Shown: positions 13,996 to 20,456 of the stretch, in pieces
How the letters are laid out: the number at the start of each line of letters is the position of its first letter
How positions within the stretch are numbered: position 1 is the first letter of the stretch
From: UBA7398 sp963978235
Lineage (GTDB): Bacteria; Actinomycetota; Actinomycetes; Nanopelagicales; Nanopelagicaceae
Assembly (NCBI GenBank): GCA_963978235.1
Contig: CAXBQM010000012.1
Coordinates: forward strand, 1 to 20,456
Direction of reading: 5' to 3'
Length of the DNA: 20,456 bases
The notes under the pieces: model-generated
What the model was told of the DNA's origin: nothing
What the model saw: the letters and a program-made list of their open reading frames with translations, nothing else
The model's database searches: none
Position numbers and translations under genes: made by a program

Positions 13996-16083
13996 GTGAC
14001 TTCATCTCAAAATTTGGACCAGAGCGAGAGCGTAGAGAAGAGCTATACCGCAAAAGACCTCTCGGTTCTTGAAGGTCTTGATGCAGTTCGCAAGCGCCCC
14101 GGTATGTACATCGGTTCAACCGATGGTCGCGGCTTAATGCACTGTCTCTGGGAAATCATCGATAACGCAGTTGATGAATCACTCGCTGGTTATTGCAAGA
14201 AAATTGAAATTAATTTAGAAAAAGATGGCTCGATTGAAGTCCATGATGATGGCCGAGGAATTCCAGTAGATAAAGAACCAAAGACTGGATTAACTGGCGT
14301 TGAAGTTGTCATGACCAAACTTCATGCTGGTGGAAAATTTGGCGGCGGTTCCTATGCTGCAACCGGTGGACTTCATGGTGTTGGCGCATCCGTTGTTAAT
14401 GCACTTTCTTCGCGACTTGATGTCGAAGTTGATCGCGGTGGAAAAATTTATTGGATGTCATTTAAACGAGGCGTTGCGGGTATTTTCAATGGCGATGGAC
14501 CAAACGCTGAATTCACACCGGAATCTGGCCTTCGAATTATTGGAAAAGTCTCGAGCAAGGTAACGGGAACGCGCGTTAAATGGTGGTCAGATAAACAAAT
14601 CTTCTTAAAAGATGCTTCCTACGATCTCGAAGAAATCTATACCCGCGCCCGACAAACCTCGTATTTAGTACCTGGCCTCACTTTGATCGTCAACGACAAT
14701 CGAACAAGTACAAAAACTTCAGAGACTTTCTTTCATAAAGGCGGTATCTCTGAATACTGCCATTTCATTCAAACTGACGATCCCGTTGGCGATGTCATTC
14801 GTTTAACTGGGAAAGGGCATTATCAAGAGACGGTGCCGGTCCTCGATGAGAAGGGCCATTTAGAACCTACTGAAGTAGAGCGCGATATGGATGTCGATAT
14901 CGCAGTGAAGTGGGGGAATGGCTATGAAACAAATGTCAGATCGTTCGTCAACATTATTGCCACCCCTAAAGGCGGCACCCATGTTCAGGGTTTTGAACGC
15001 GCATTGACCAAAGTCTTTAATGATTTCCTTCGCTCAACGGGAACTCTCAAGAAGAATGAACAAGATGTCATCAAGGATGACATTCTTGAAGGGTTAACTG
15101 CGGTCGTCACCGTTCGAATGCAGGAACCGCAATTTGAAGGTCAGACCAAGGAAGTTCTTGGAACTCCAGCCGTTACGAAAATTGTTACCCAAGTTGTTCA
15201 AGATGAGTTGAAAAAATTCTTCACCACCACAAAACGAATCGATAAAGCAAATGGTCGACTTATTTTGGAAAAAGTTGCCAATGCGTCGCGGACGCGCATA
15301 TCGGCAAGAGCCCACAAAGAATTACAACGACGGAAAAATGCGCTGGAAAGTTCTTCACTTCCTGCCAAACTCTCTGATTGTCGATCTGAAGATGTCAATC
15401 GAACCGAACTTTTCATCGTTGAAGGTGAGTCAGCCCTCGGCACAACGAAAGCGGCGCGAAATTCGGAGTTCCAAGCAATTCTTCCGATTCGCGGAAAAAT
15501 TCTTAACGTTCAGAAAGCTTCGCTCTCGCAGATGCTCGACAACGCCGAATGTGCATCCATCATTACCGTTATTGGCGCAGGTTCTGGAAAATCTTTCGAA
15601 CTCGCAGATGCTCGCTATGGCCGGGTTATCTTGATGTCAGATGCTGACGTAGACGGCGCACATATTCGCTGCCTTCTTCTCACGTTGTTGTATCGATACA
15701 TGAAACCGCTGATTGATGATGGTCGGGTATTTGCGGCAATTCCGCCATTGCACCGCATTGATGTTCTCGGTGGCGGCGGTAAAAAAGGTGAAGTCTTCTA
15801 TACCTATTCCGATGATGAGATGAAGAAGTTGTTAGAGCAATTGAAGAAACAAGGAAAGCGTTGGAAAGAGCCGATTCAGCGGTACAAAGGCCTTGGCGAA
15901 ATGGATGCCGATCAACTCCGCGAAACGACCATGGATCCTGATCACCGCACACTTCGCCGCATCACCATTAAAGATGCCGCTCAAGCAGAGAAAATGTTTG
16001 AACTACTCATGGGCAATGAAGTTGCGCCTCGTAAGGACTTTATTGCTACCGCAGAGATTGATCGAGAGCGAATCGACGCTTAA
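13996..16083 (+). CDS. parE: DNA topoisomerase IV subunit B (type IIA topoisomerase ATPase subunit)
   Basis: ATPase and Toprim subunit of a type IIA topoisomerase, 695 residues. The GHKL ATPase features are E53 and N57 (EIIDNAVDES), DDGRGIP (84-90) and GGLHGVGASVVNA (124-136). The Toprim part shows ELFIVEGESALGTTKAAR, then LPIRGKILNVQKA and DADVDGAHIRCL, whose Asp pair binds magnesium; KGLGEMDADQLRETTMDP is near the end. It is called ParE rather than GyrB because it sits next to DUF7455 and rpoD, faces a parC-like gene, and has the SALGTTK Toprim variant instead of the SAGGSAK of GyrB. A gyrBA pair is expected elsewhere. The start is GTG at 13996 without a Shine-Dalgarno sequence. Its TAA overlaps the parC stop codon. 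Confidence 0.88.
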   Translation: MTSSQNLDQSESVEKSYTAKDLSVLEGLDAVRKRPGMYIGSTDGRGLMHCLWEIIDNAVDESLAGYCKKIEINLEKDGSIEVHDDGRGIPVDKEPKTGLTGVEVVMTKLHAGGKFGGGSYAATGGLHGVGASVVNALSSRLDVEVDRGGKIYWMSFKRGVAGIFNGDGPNAEFTPESGLRIIGKVSSKVTGTRVKWWSDKQIFLKDASYDLEEIYTRARQTSYLVPGLTLIVNDNRTSTKTSETFFHKGGISEYCHFIQTDDPVGDVIRLTGKGHYQETVPVLDEKGHLEPTEVERDMDVDIAVKWGNGYETNVRSFVNIIATPKGGTHVQGFERALTKVFNDFLRSTGTLKKNEQDVIKDDILEGLTAVVTVRMQEPQFEGQTKEVLGTPAVTKIVTQVVQDELKKFFTTTKRIDKANGRLILEKVANASRTRISARAHKELQRRKNALESSSLPAKLSDCRSEDVNRTELFIVEGESALGTTKAARNSEFQAILPIRGKILNVQKASLSQMLDNAECASIITVIGAGSGKSFELADARYGRVILMSDADVDGAHIRCLLLTLLYRYMKPLIDDGRVFAAIPPLHRIDVLGGGGKKGEVFYTYSDDEMKKLLEQLKKQGKRWKEPIQRYKGLGEMDADQLRETTMDPDHRTLRRITIKDAAQAEKMFELLMGNEVAPRKDFIATAEIDRERIDA

Positions 16084-17582
16084 GCGATTCGTGTACGTCG
16101 CGGCGTCGCAAACTTCTTAGCGACATCCGTTAACTCGTCTGAAACAGCTTTTCGTAGCGCCTCATCGCTTTTGAGAAGTGCGGTAAGTGAGGAGATAGTC
16201 GCCTTCAATTGTTTCTGCTCAGTATCAAGTTCAATTTTGGACATCTTGGTGAGGCGACGAAGTGGCATATCGAGAATATAAGTCGCCTGTTCATCGTTAA
16301 GTTTGAACGCTTTAATCAGCGCAGCCTTTGCTTCTGCCGCATCATCGCTGCCGCGAATTAATTTCACGACTTTATCAATATCAATAATCGCTTTAAGTAA
16401 ACCATCGACAAGATTGAGCCGCTCTTGTGCCTTCTCTTTACGATAGGTAGAGCGACGAGTGACAACTTCAATGCGATGGGCAATAAATACTTCGAGTAAC
16501 TCCTTGAGACCAAGAGTCTTTGGTTTTCCGTCAACGAGCGCTACAGCATTGATGGAAAATGCATCTTCTAGTGGTGAGAGGCGATAGAGATTTTCAAGAA
16601 CGGCTTCAGGTTCAAATCCATTTTTGAGCTCAATAATGACGCGCGTGCCACTTTGGCCATCAGTAAGGTCAACGATGTCAGAGATTCCTTGAATCTTTTT
16701 TCCCTTAACTAAATCTGAGATCTTTTCAACGACTTTTTCTGGTCCAACTCCGTACGGAAGTTCAGTGATGGTGATGCCCTGTTTTCTGGACGTTACTTTT
16801 CCAGTCTCTACTGTTGCGCGCACTTTGAATGCGCCTTTGCCACTTTCATATGCTTCGAGAACACCTTCTTTTCCAATGAGTTCACCACCGGTTGGAAAAT
16901 CTGGGCCAGGAACGAATTTCATTAATTGTTTGAGCGTTGCTTTCGGGTTTTCAATTAAATGTTTTGTCGCTTCAATTACTTCACCCAAATTGTGAGGCGC
17001 CATATTTGTCGCCATACCGACAGCGATGCCGGTTGTGCCATTCACCAAGAGATTGGGAAATGCCGCAGGAAGAACGAGCGGTTCAAGTATTTGGCCATCG
17101 TAATTCGCACCAAAATCAACGGTGTCCTCATCTGCTTCATCGACCATTAACATCGCAGCGTTTGCTAATCGCGCCTCGGTATAACGCATCGCGGCAGGAC
17201 CAGCATCGAGTGAACCAAAGTTTCCATGGCCGTCAATGAGCGGCAGACGCATTGAAAAATCTTGTGACATACGAACTAATGCGTCATAAATTGCACCATC
17301 ACCGTGCGGATGCAATTTACCCATTACTTCACCAACAACGCGCGCACTCTTTACGTGGCCTTTCTCAGGACGAAGTCCCATATCAGCCATCTGGTGCAAG
17401 ATTCTTCGGTGAACTGGTTTTAAACCATCGCGGGCATCAGGAAGTGCGCGTGAATAAATTACTGAATAGGCGTATTCAAGAAATGAATCAGACATTTCTG
17501 ACGAGACATCAACATCGACAACCTTTCCTGGATGTTCGCCAGGTTTTGGTCCAACATTTTTTGTCTTCTTCTTCTCAGCCAC
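16080..17582 (-). CDS. parC: DNA topoisomerase IV subunit A, core only (lacks the C-terminal beta-pinwheel domain)
   Basis: DNA breakage-reunion subunit of the type IIA topoisomerase, partner of ParE. Residues 31-140 form the winged-helix domain with KLHPHGDGAIYDALVRM (89-105) and the catalytic tyrosine Y134 in AMRYTEARL. The DNA-intercalating isoleucine is probably I186 in NGTTGIAVGM. The tower and C-gate coiled coil extend to about 490. The protein stops at residue 500, right after KKFATPRRTRIA, the point where GyrA/ParC normally pass into a roughly 300-residue DNA-wrapping domain; ParC of other actinobacteria is about 800 residues. No such domain can follow, since the sequence beyond is parE. 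G96 occupies the position of GyrA Ser83. The start is GTG, 31 bp after psuK, without a Shine-Dalgarno sequence. Confidence 0.9.
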   Translation of the reverse strand: MAEKKKTKNVGPKPGEHPGKVVDVDVSSEMSDSFLEYAYSVIYSRALPDARDGLKPVHRRILHQMADMGLRPEKGHVKSARVVGEVMGKLHPHGDGAIYDALVRMSQDFSMRLPLIDGHGNFGSLDAGPAAMRYTEARLANAAMLMVDEADEDTVDFGANYDGQILEPLVLPAAFPNLLVNGTTGIAVGMATNMAPHNLGEVIEATKHLIENPKATLKQLMKFVPGPDFPTGGELIGKEGVLEAYESGKGAFKVRATVETGKVTSRKQGITITELPYGVGPEKVVEKISDLVKGKKIQGISDIVDLTDGQSGTRVIIELKNGFEPEAVLENLYRLSPLEDAFSINAVALVDGKPKTLGLKELLEVFIAHRIEVVTRRSTYRKEKAQERLNLVDGLLKAIIDIDKVVKLIRGSDDAAEAKAALIKAFKLNDEQATYILDMPLRRLTKMSKIELDTEQKQLKATISSLTALLKSDEALRKAVSDELTDVAKKFATPRRTRIA

Positions 17583-17613
17583 GGGTGGATTCTGCCAACC
17601 TCACATGTAAAAA

Positions 17614-18513
17614 CTAGGGAGCGACGTGCGGGCGAGCTCCGATAATTGCCACACATTCAGCGGCATATTGCGTGGCATTGGTGAGTGCAGTTGAAAGATC
17701 ACGTGATTTCATCCACGATGCAATAAATCCGGCAGCAAATGCATCGCCAGCGCCAGTTGTATCTTTGACATCAGCAGGATGTGCGGGAATTGAGACAACA
17801 TCGCCGCCCTCTGTATGAGTAATTCTTGTTTGAGCAATTGCACCATCGGCGCCAGTTTTAATCACAACGCAAGGAACTTTTTTGAGTAGTGCGGTCAGTG
17901 CGCTTTCTGCGCTCGTGGCCCCAGAGAGAAACTCTGCTTCAGAACGATTGAGAATCATGACATCTGTGAGTTTTAATATCTCATCAAGACCTTCTTTGCC
18001 GCGAAAATTCATAGAACCTATTGAGGCCGGATCAAAAATAATCGGAATGGAATGTTTATTTATTTCTTTCGCCATCTCAATGACACCAGGACGTGATGTG
18101 GGATTGAGGAATGAATATCCGGAGATGTAGGCAACAGAGATTCCCGTAAGTGACGGCAAATCTTTTAACGAAAGCCCGGCGTTTGCACCGGAATCGGGAA
18201 ACATGGTGCGTTCACCTTTGCTGTCGACAAGTGAAATGACGACGCCGGTATGAATTCCTTCAATTGCTTCAGCGTTATGTTCTACGCCAAATGCATCGAG
18301 TTCTCGAATGAGCGCATCGCCGGCAGTGTCTTTTCCGACTCGAGTAACGAGAAACACTGGCACCTTTTTCGATCCCAACCAGGTGGCCACATTCCCGCCC
18401 GTTCCACCGCCATGTGTTGAGATATGCGCCTGGGTATCAGATCCATAAGTAATTTCTGTACGTAACAACGCGACAACATCTAGTGCGAGATCTCCAATAC
18501 AGAGAGCTTTCAT
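17614..18513 (-). CDS. psuK: PfkB-family carbohydrate kinase, probable pseudouridine kinase
   Basis: Ribokinase-fold kinase, 299 residues, predicted to phosphorylate pseudouridine to pseudouridine 5'-phosphate. The N-terminal GDLALDVVA and the Gly-rich substrate loop THGGGTGGNVATWLG (33-47) are PfkB features, and the second signature DTTGAGDAFAAGF (251-263) contains the catalytic base D257 and the anion hole GAG. The family alone does not fix the sugar, but its start codon overlaps the psuG stop in an ATGA junction (18510-18513), a translationally coupled pair that makes pseudouridine the likely substrate. Ribose, adenosine or other nucleoside substrates remain possible. parC lies 31 bp downstream on the same strand. 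Confidence 0.85.
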   Translation of the reverse strand: MKALCIGDLALDVVALLRTEITYGSDTQAHISTHGGGTGGNVATWLGSKKVPVFLVTRVGKDTAGDALIRELDAFGVEHNAEAIEGIHTGVVISLVDSKGERTMFPDSGANAGLSLKDLPSLTGISVAYISGYSFLNPTSRPGVIEMAKEINKHSIPIIFDPASIGSMNFRGKEGLDEILKLTDVMILNRSEAEFLSGATSAESALTALLKKVPCVVIKTGADGAIAQTRITHTEGGDVVSIPAHPADVKDTTGAGDAFAAGFIASWMKSRDLSTALTNATQYAAECVAIIGARPHVAP

Positions 18514-19406
18514 AAATGTGCAGCAACTGCAATCTGAGCAGCGAGGCGAGAATTTTCTTTAATGATGTCGATATTAACGCGAAGTGATTCACCTTTACTC
18601 TCGGTATGAAAATACTCCAAGAGAAAAGGTGTCACTAATTTGCCAGAGATATTTCGCTGTCGAGCAGCAGTTAATCCCGATGTGAGGAGTGATTCATGAA
18701 GTGCGTGGTCCATCTCGTTTTCGACTGGTTGCGCAACAATTAATGCGGCGTTATCCGTACCCAATTCTTTCCTGGAGCGAAGCAGAGCAGCAATTTCCGC
18801 TGGGCTTTCACACCGATGTTCAACGGAATAGCCAGAGTTCTTTAAATAGAAACCAGGGAATGAATTCGTTTGATACCCAACAATCGCAACACTGAGCGTT
18901 TCTAGCCGCTCCAGGGTCGCACCAATATCGAGAATTGATTTTGCGCCAGCGCAGACAATGGTCACGGGAATTCTCGAAAGCGCAGTTAAGTCGGCCGATT
19001 CATCCCATGTCTCTTGTGCACCTTGATGTACGCCACCTAAACCGCCGGTCGCAAAGAAGGAAATGCCAGAATGATGCGCCAGGTGTGCCGTTGCCGCAAC
19101 GGTAGTAGCCGCTGATTTTTTTTGAGCAGCAAAAACTGCAAGATCGCGAGTAGTTGCTTTGTGAATATCGGTGCTTTGTGCAATTCGTTCCAGTAATTCA
19201 TCAGTTAAACCAACGTGAACGTTGCCATCAATCATGGCGATAGTTGCAGGCGTCGCACCAGCCGATCGCACAATTGCCTCAACATCTCGCGCTACTTCAA
19301 GATTGGTGGGGCGAGGTAAGCCGTGACTAATAATTGTTGATTCCAACGCAACTATCGGAGTTCCCAGATCGAGAGCTTTCCTCACTTCTGGTGAATAAAT
19401 CGCCAT
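18510..19406 (-). CDS. psuG: Pseudouridine-5'-phosphate glycosidase
   Basis: Cleaves pseudouridine 5'-phosphate to uracil and ribose 5-phosphate, breaking the C-C glycosidic bond from modified RNA turnover. The reading frame is open up to 19601, but the family begins at ATG 19406 (MAIYSPEVRKALDLGTPIVALEST), giving 298 residues against about 310 for E. coli PsuG; the extra 65 codons upstream are antisense to the neighbouring phosphatase gene. Conserved residues are E22 (ALESTIISHG), the Schiff-base lysine K83 (IHKATTRDL), the metal ligand D138 (DESADL) and K156 (CAGAKSILDIG). A TAGCCT box (minus strand, 19419-19414) ends 7 nt before the ATG, suggesting a leaderless message. It is coupled to psuK by an ATGA overlap. 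Confidence 0.95.
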   Translation of the reverse strand: MAIYSPEVRKALDLGTPIVALESTIISHGLPRPTNLEVARDVEAIVRSAGATPATIAMIDGNVHVGLTDELLERIAQSTDIHKATTRDLAVFAAQKKSAATTVAATAHLAHHSGISFFATGGLGGVHQGAQETWDESADLTALSRIPVTIVCAGAKSILDIGATLERLETLSVAIVGYQTNSFPGFYLKNSGYSVEHRCESPAEIAALLRSRKELGTDNAALIVAQPVENEMDHALHESLLTSGLTAARQRNISGKLVTPFLLEYFHTESKGESLRVNIDIIKENSRLAAQIAVAAHL

Positions 19407-19435
19407 ATCGCGAAGGCTAATGGAAAGATAGCGAA
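19407..19435. promoter_or_regulatory. 29-bp divergent promoter gap between psuG and the phosphatase gene
   Basis: Only 29 bp separate the two divergent start codons. For psuG, TAGCCT (19419-19414, minus) lies 7 nt before the ATG, compatible with a leaderless transcript; its -35 would fall inside the opposite gene. For the plus-strand gene, GGAAAG (19422-19427) is a weak Shine-Dalgarno 8 nt before the GTG at 19436, and its promoter must lie inside psuG. No strong -35 is visible on either strand. Confidence 0.4.
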
Positions 19436-20456
19436 GTGACCTATTCCTTAGCTGACCTGTCTCAATCGGTCTTTCACTCACTAGGTCTTCCACATACTCA
19501 TGATCCACTCGCATTAGGAGAGAGTCCGCAACAGCGAGAATGCATTCTCCTCGTTGACGGTTTAGGGATGAATGCGCTGGAGAATTACAGCGCTTTACCA
19601 ATAATGAATCAATTAAAACTTACGCGTGAGCTTCAAAGTAATTTTCCATCCACGACTGCGACAAGTCTGGCGACGCTTGGTACAGGTCAATTGCCAGGAG
19701 TACATGGCATGTTGGGATACACCGTGCGAGTTCCCCGAAGTGGCGAGCCAGGGCGACTCTTGAATGCACTTCGCTGGGATGAGCGAGTTGATCCAGTGAT
19801 GTGGCAGAACGTGCCGACACTTTTTGAGCGAGCTGCTAACTCCGGAATCACTGTGTCACATGTTGCTGCCAAACGTTACGAAGCAACTGGCTTTACCCAA
19901 GCCGCACTTCGTGGCGCGACGTATAGAGGTGCAAACATTATTGATGAATTAGTCGCGCAGAGTTCGCTTGCATTACAGAATGAGAAATCTTTCTGTTATC
20001 TCTATATCAATGATGTTGATGATTCATCACATAGCGATGGCATGGGATCAGAAAAATGGCATCTTGCTATGGCCAAAACGAATGAATTAATTATGCGATT
20101 ACTCTCAGATTTGCCCAACGGAGTGCGATTATGGATTACGGCAGACCATGGCATGGTTAACAGAAAAGATGCAGTTGTTATCGGAAAAGAGAATGACCTA
20201 CTCACTGATGTCACTTTGCTTGGAGGGGAGCCACGAGCGCGTCATATCTATGTTCGAAACGGTGCAGAGGTGGATGTCAAAGATCGCTGGCAAGAATTCT
20301 TTGGTGAGCGGGCGGAGATACTCACCAAGTCAGAAGCGGTGGCTCGTAACTACTTTGGAGCAGTGGTCACTGAAGATTCACTCGATCGAATTGGCGATGT
20401 GATTGCCATTCCACATGGGGAACTCGTTTTAATTGAGCCGGATAAAGAGAAACAGC
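19436..20456 (+). CDS. Alkaline phosphatase superfamily protein (nucleotide pyrophosphatase/phosphodiesterase-like), 3'-truncated by the window
   Basis: Cytoplasmic-looking metallo-phosphoesterase; 340 residues are visible and the frame is open at the window end. The metal site of the superfamily is recognisable: D41 in CILLVDGLG, the nucleophile Thr in NFPSTTATSLATLGTG (T73 or T74), D193/D195 and H199 in YINDVDDSSHSDG, and D237-H238 in ITADHGM. The blocks GMLGYTVRVP and NALRWDERVDPVMWQNVPTLFERA are typical of the actinobacterial phosphodiesterase branch. GTG 19436 is the furthest upstream start after an in-frame TAA at 19418. There is no signal peptide. The substrate is unknown; nucleotide or phosphonate esters are possible. 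It is divergent from psuG, which may hint at nucleotide or nucleoside salvage, but that is inference. Confidence 0.88.
   Translation, partial: MTYSLADLSQSVFHSLGLPHTHDPLALGESPQQRECILLVDGLGMNALENYSALPIMNQLKLTRELQSNFPSTTATSLATLGTGQLPGVHGMLGYTVRVPRSGEPGRLLNALRWDERVDPVMWQNVPTLFERAANSGITVSHVAAKRYEATGFTQAALRGATYRGANIIDELVAQSSLALQNEKSFCYLYINDVDDSSHSDGMGSEKWHLAMAKTNELIMRLLSDLPNGVRLWITADHGMVNRKDAVVIGKENDLLTDVTLLGGEPRARHIYVRNGAEVDVKDRWQEFFGERAEILTKSEAVARNYFGAVVTEDSLDRIGDVIAIPHGELVLIEPDKEKQ

Noticed and set aside
13996..17582. Assignment of these subunits as gyrB and gyrA
   Set aside because: The convergent arrangement beside DUF7455 and rpoD, the Toprim variant and the missing wrapping domain fit topoisomerase IV; gyrBA usually lies together by dnaA/recF. 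Not fully excluded without the rest of the genome.
19407..19601. 65-codon N-terminal extension of the psuG reading frame
   Set aside because: PsuG proteins begin close to the SPEV...GKPVVALEST block, and the extension is antisense to the conserved start of the divergent phosphatase gene; the ATG at 19406 is the family start.
1..20456. CRISPR arrays, transposases, integrases, tRNA genes, toxin-antitoxin or phage-defence modules
   Set aside because: I looked in all gaps and reading frames; none shows repeat arrays, terminal inverted repeats, tRNA cloverleafs or relevant domains, and almost all the sequence is taken up by housekeeping genes.

Overview
The window is a tightly packed stretch of an actinobacterial chromosome with moderate GC (mid-to-upper forties percent by eye). 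Evidence for the lineage is an actinobacterial SAM-IV riboswitch, a lysine-rich primary sigma factor of the SigA/HrdB type, a DUF7455 zinc protein beside parE, a DUF4192 protein and a B12-dependent ribonucleotide reductase. From memory, the order nrdJ - dinG - rpoD - DUF7455 - parE - parC resembles the nrdJ-to-hrdB-to-parE/parC neighbourhood of Streptomyces. The short intergenic gaps, overlapping gene ends and moderate GC fit a streamlined freshwater lineage such as Nanopelagicales (acI). That taxonomic call is inference.

Layout. (1) 1-2241 (+): class II ribonucleotide reductase, 5' end cut off, followed by a clear intrinsic terminator. (2) 2304-4331 (+): DinG-type Fe-S helicase, overlapping tail to tail with a NUDIX hydrolase at 4311-4769 (-). 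(3) 4839-6609 (+): a secreted PKD-like protein and a DUF4192 protein. (4) 6653-7750 (+): alanine dehydrogenase. (5) 7780-10421 (+): promoter, SAM-IV riboswitch and the metY-metX pair for methionine synthesis. (6) 10451-13551 (+): promoter, rpoD, a CDGSH Fe-S protein and an FAD oxidoreductase. (7) 13526-13753 (-): DUF7455. (8) 13996-16083 (+): parE. (9) 19406-16080 (-): psuG-psuK-parC, running toward parE. (10) 19436-20456 (+): an alkaline phosphatase superfamily protein cut off by the window end. No gap exceeds 300 bases; the largest, 13754-13995 and 7751-7963, are described.

How the genes work together. NrdJ, NUDIX and DinG concern nucleotide supply, nucleotide clean-up and DNA repair. MetX and MetY acetylate homoserine and sulfhydrylate it to homocysteine under SAM feedback. 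RpoD and topoisomerase IV are housekeeping information-processing genes. PsuK and PsuG break down pseudouridine from RNA turnover.

The most notable observations are a ParC that ends right after the breakage-reunion core with no C-terminal DNA-wrapping domain; a SAM-IV element whose 3' pseudoknot strand overlaps an anti-sequestrator controlling the metY ribosome binding site; and an exactly repeated 13-residue motif in the RpoD tail preserved despite many synonymous differences. I found no mobile element, CRISPR array, tRNA or rRNA, and no evidence for a wholly new multi-gene system.
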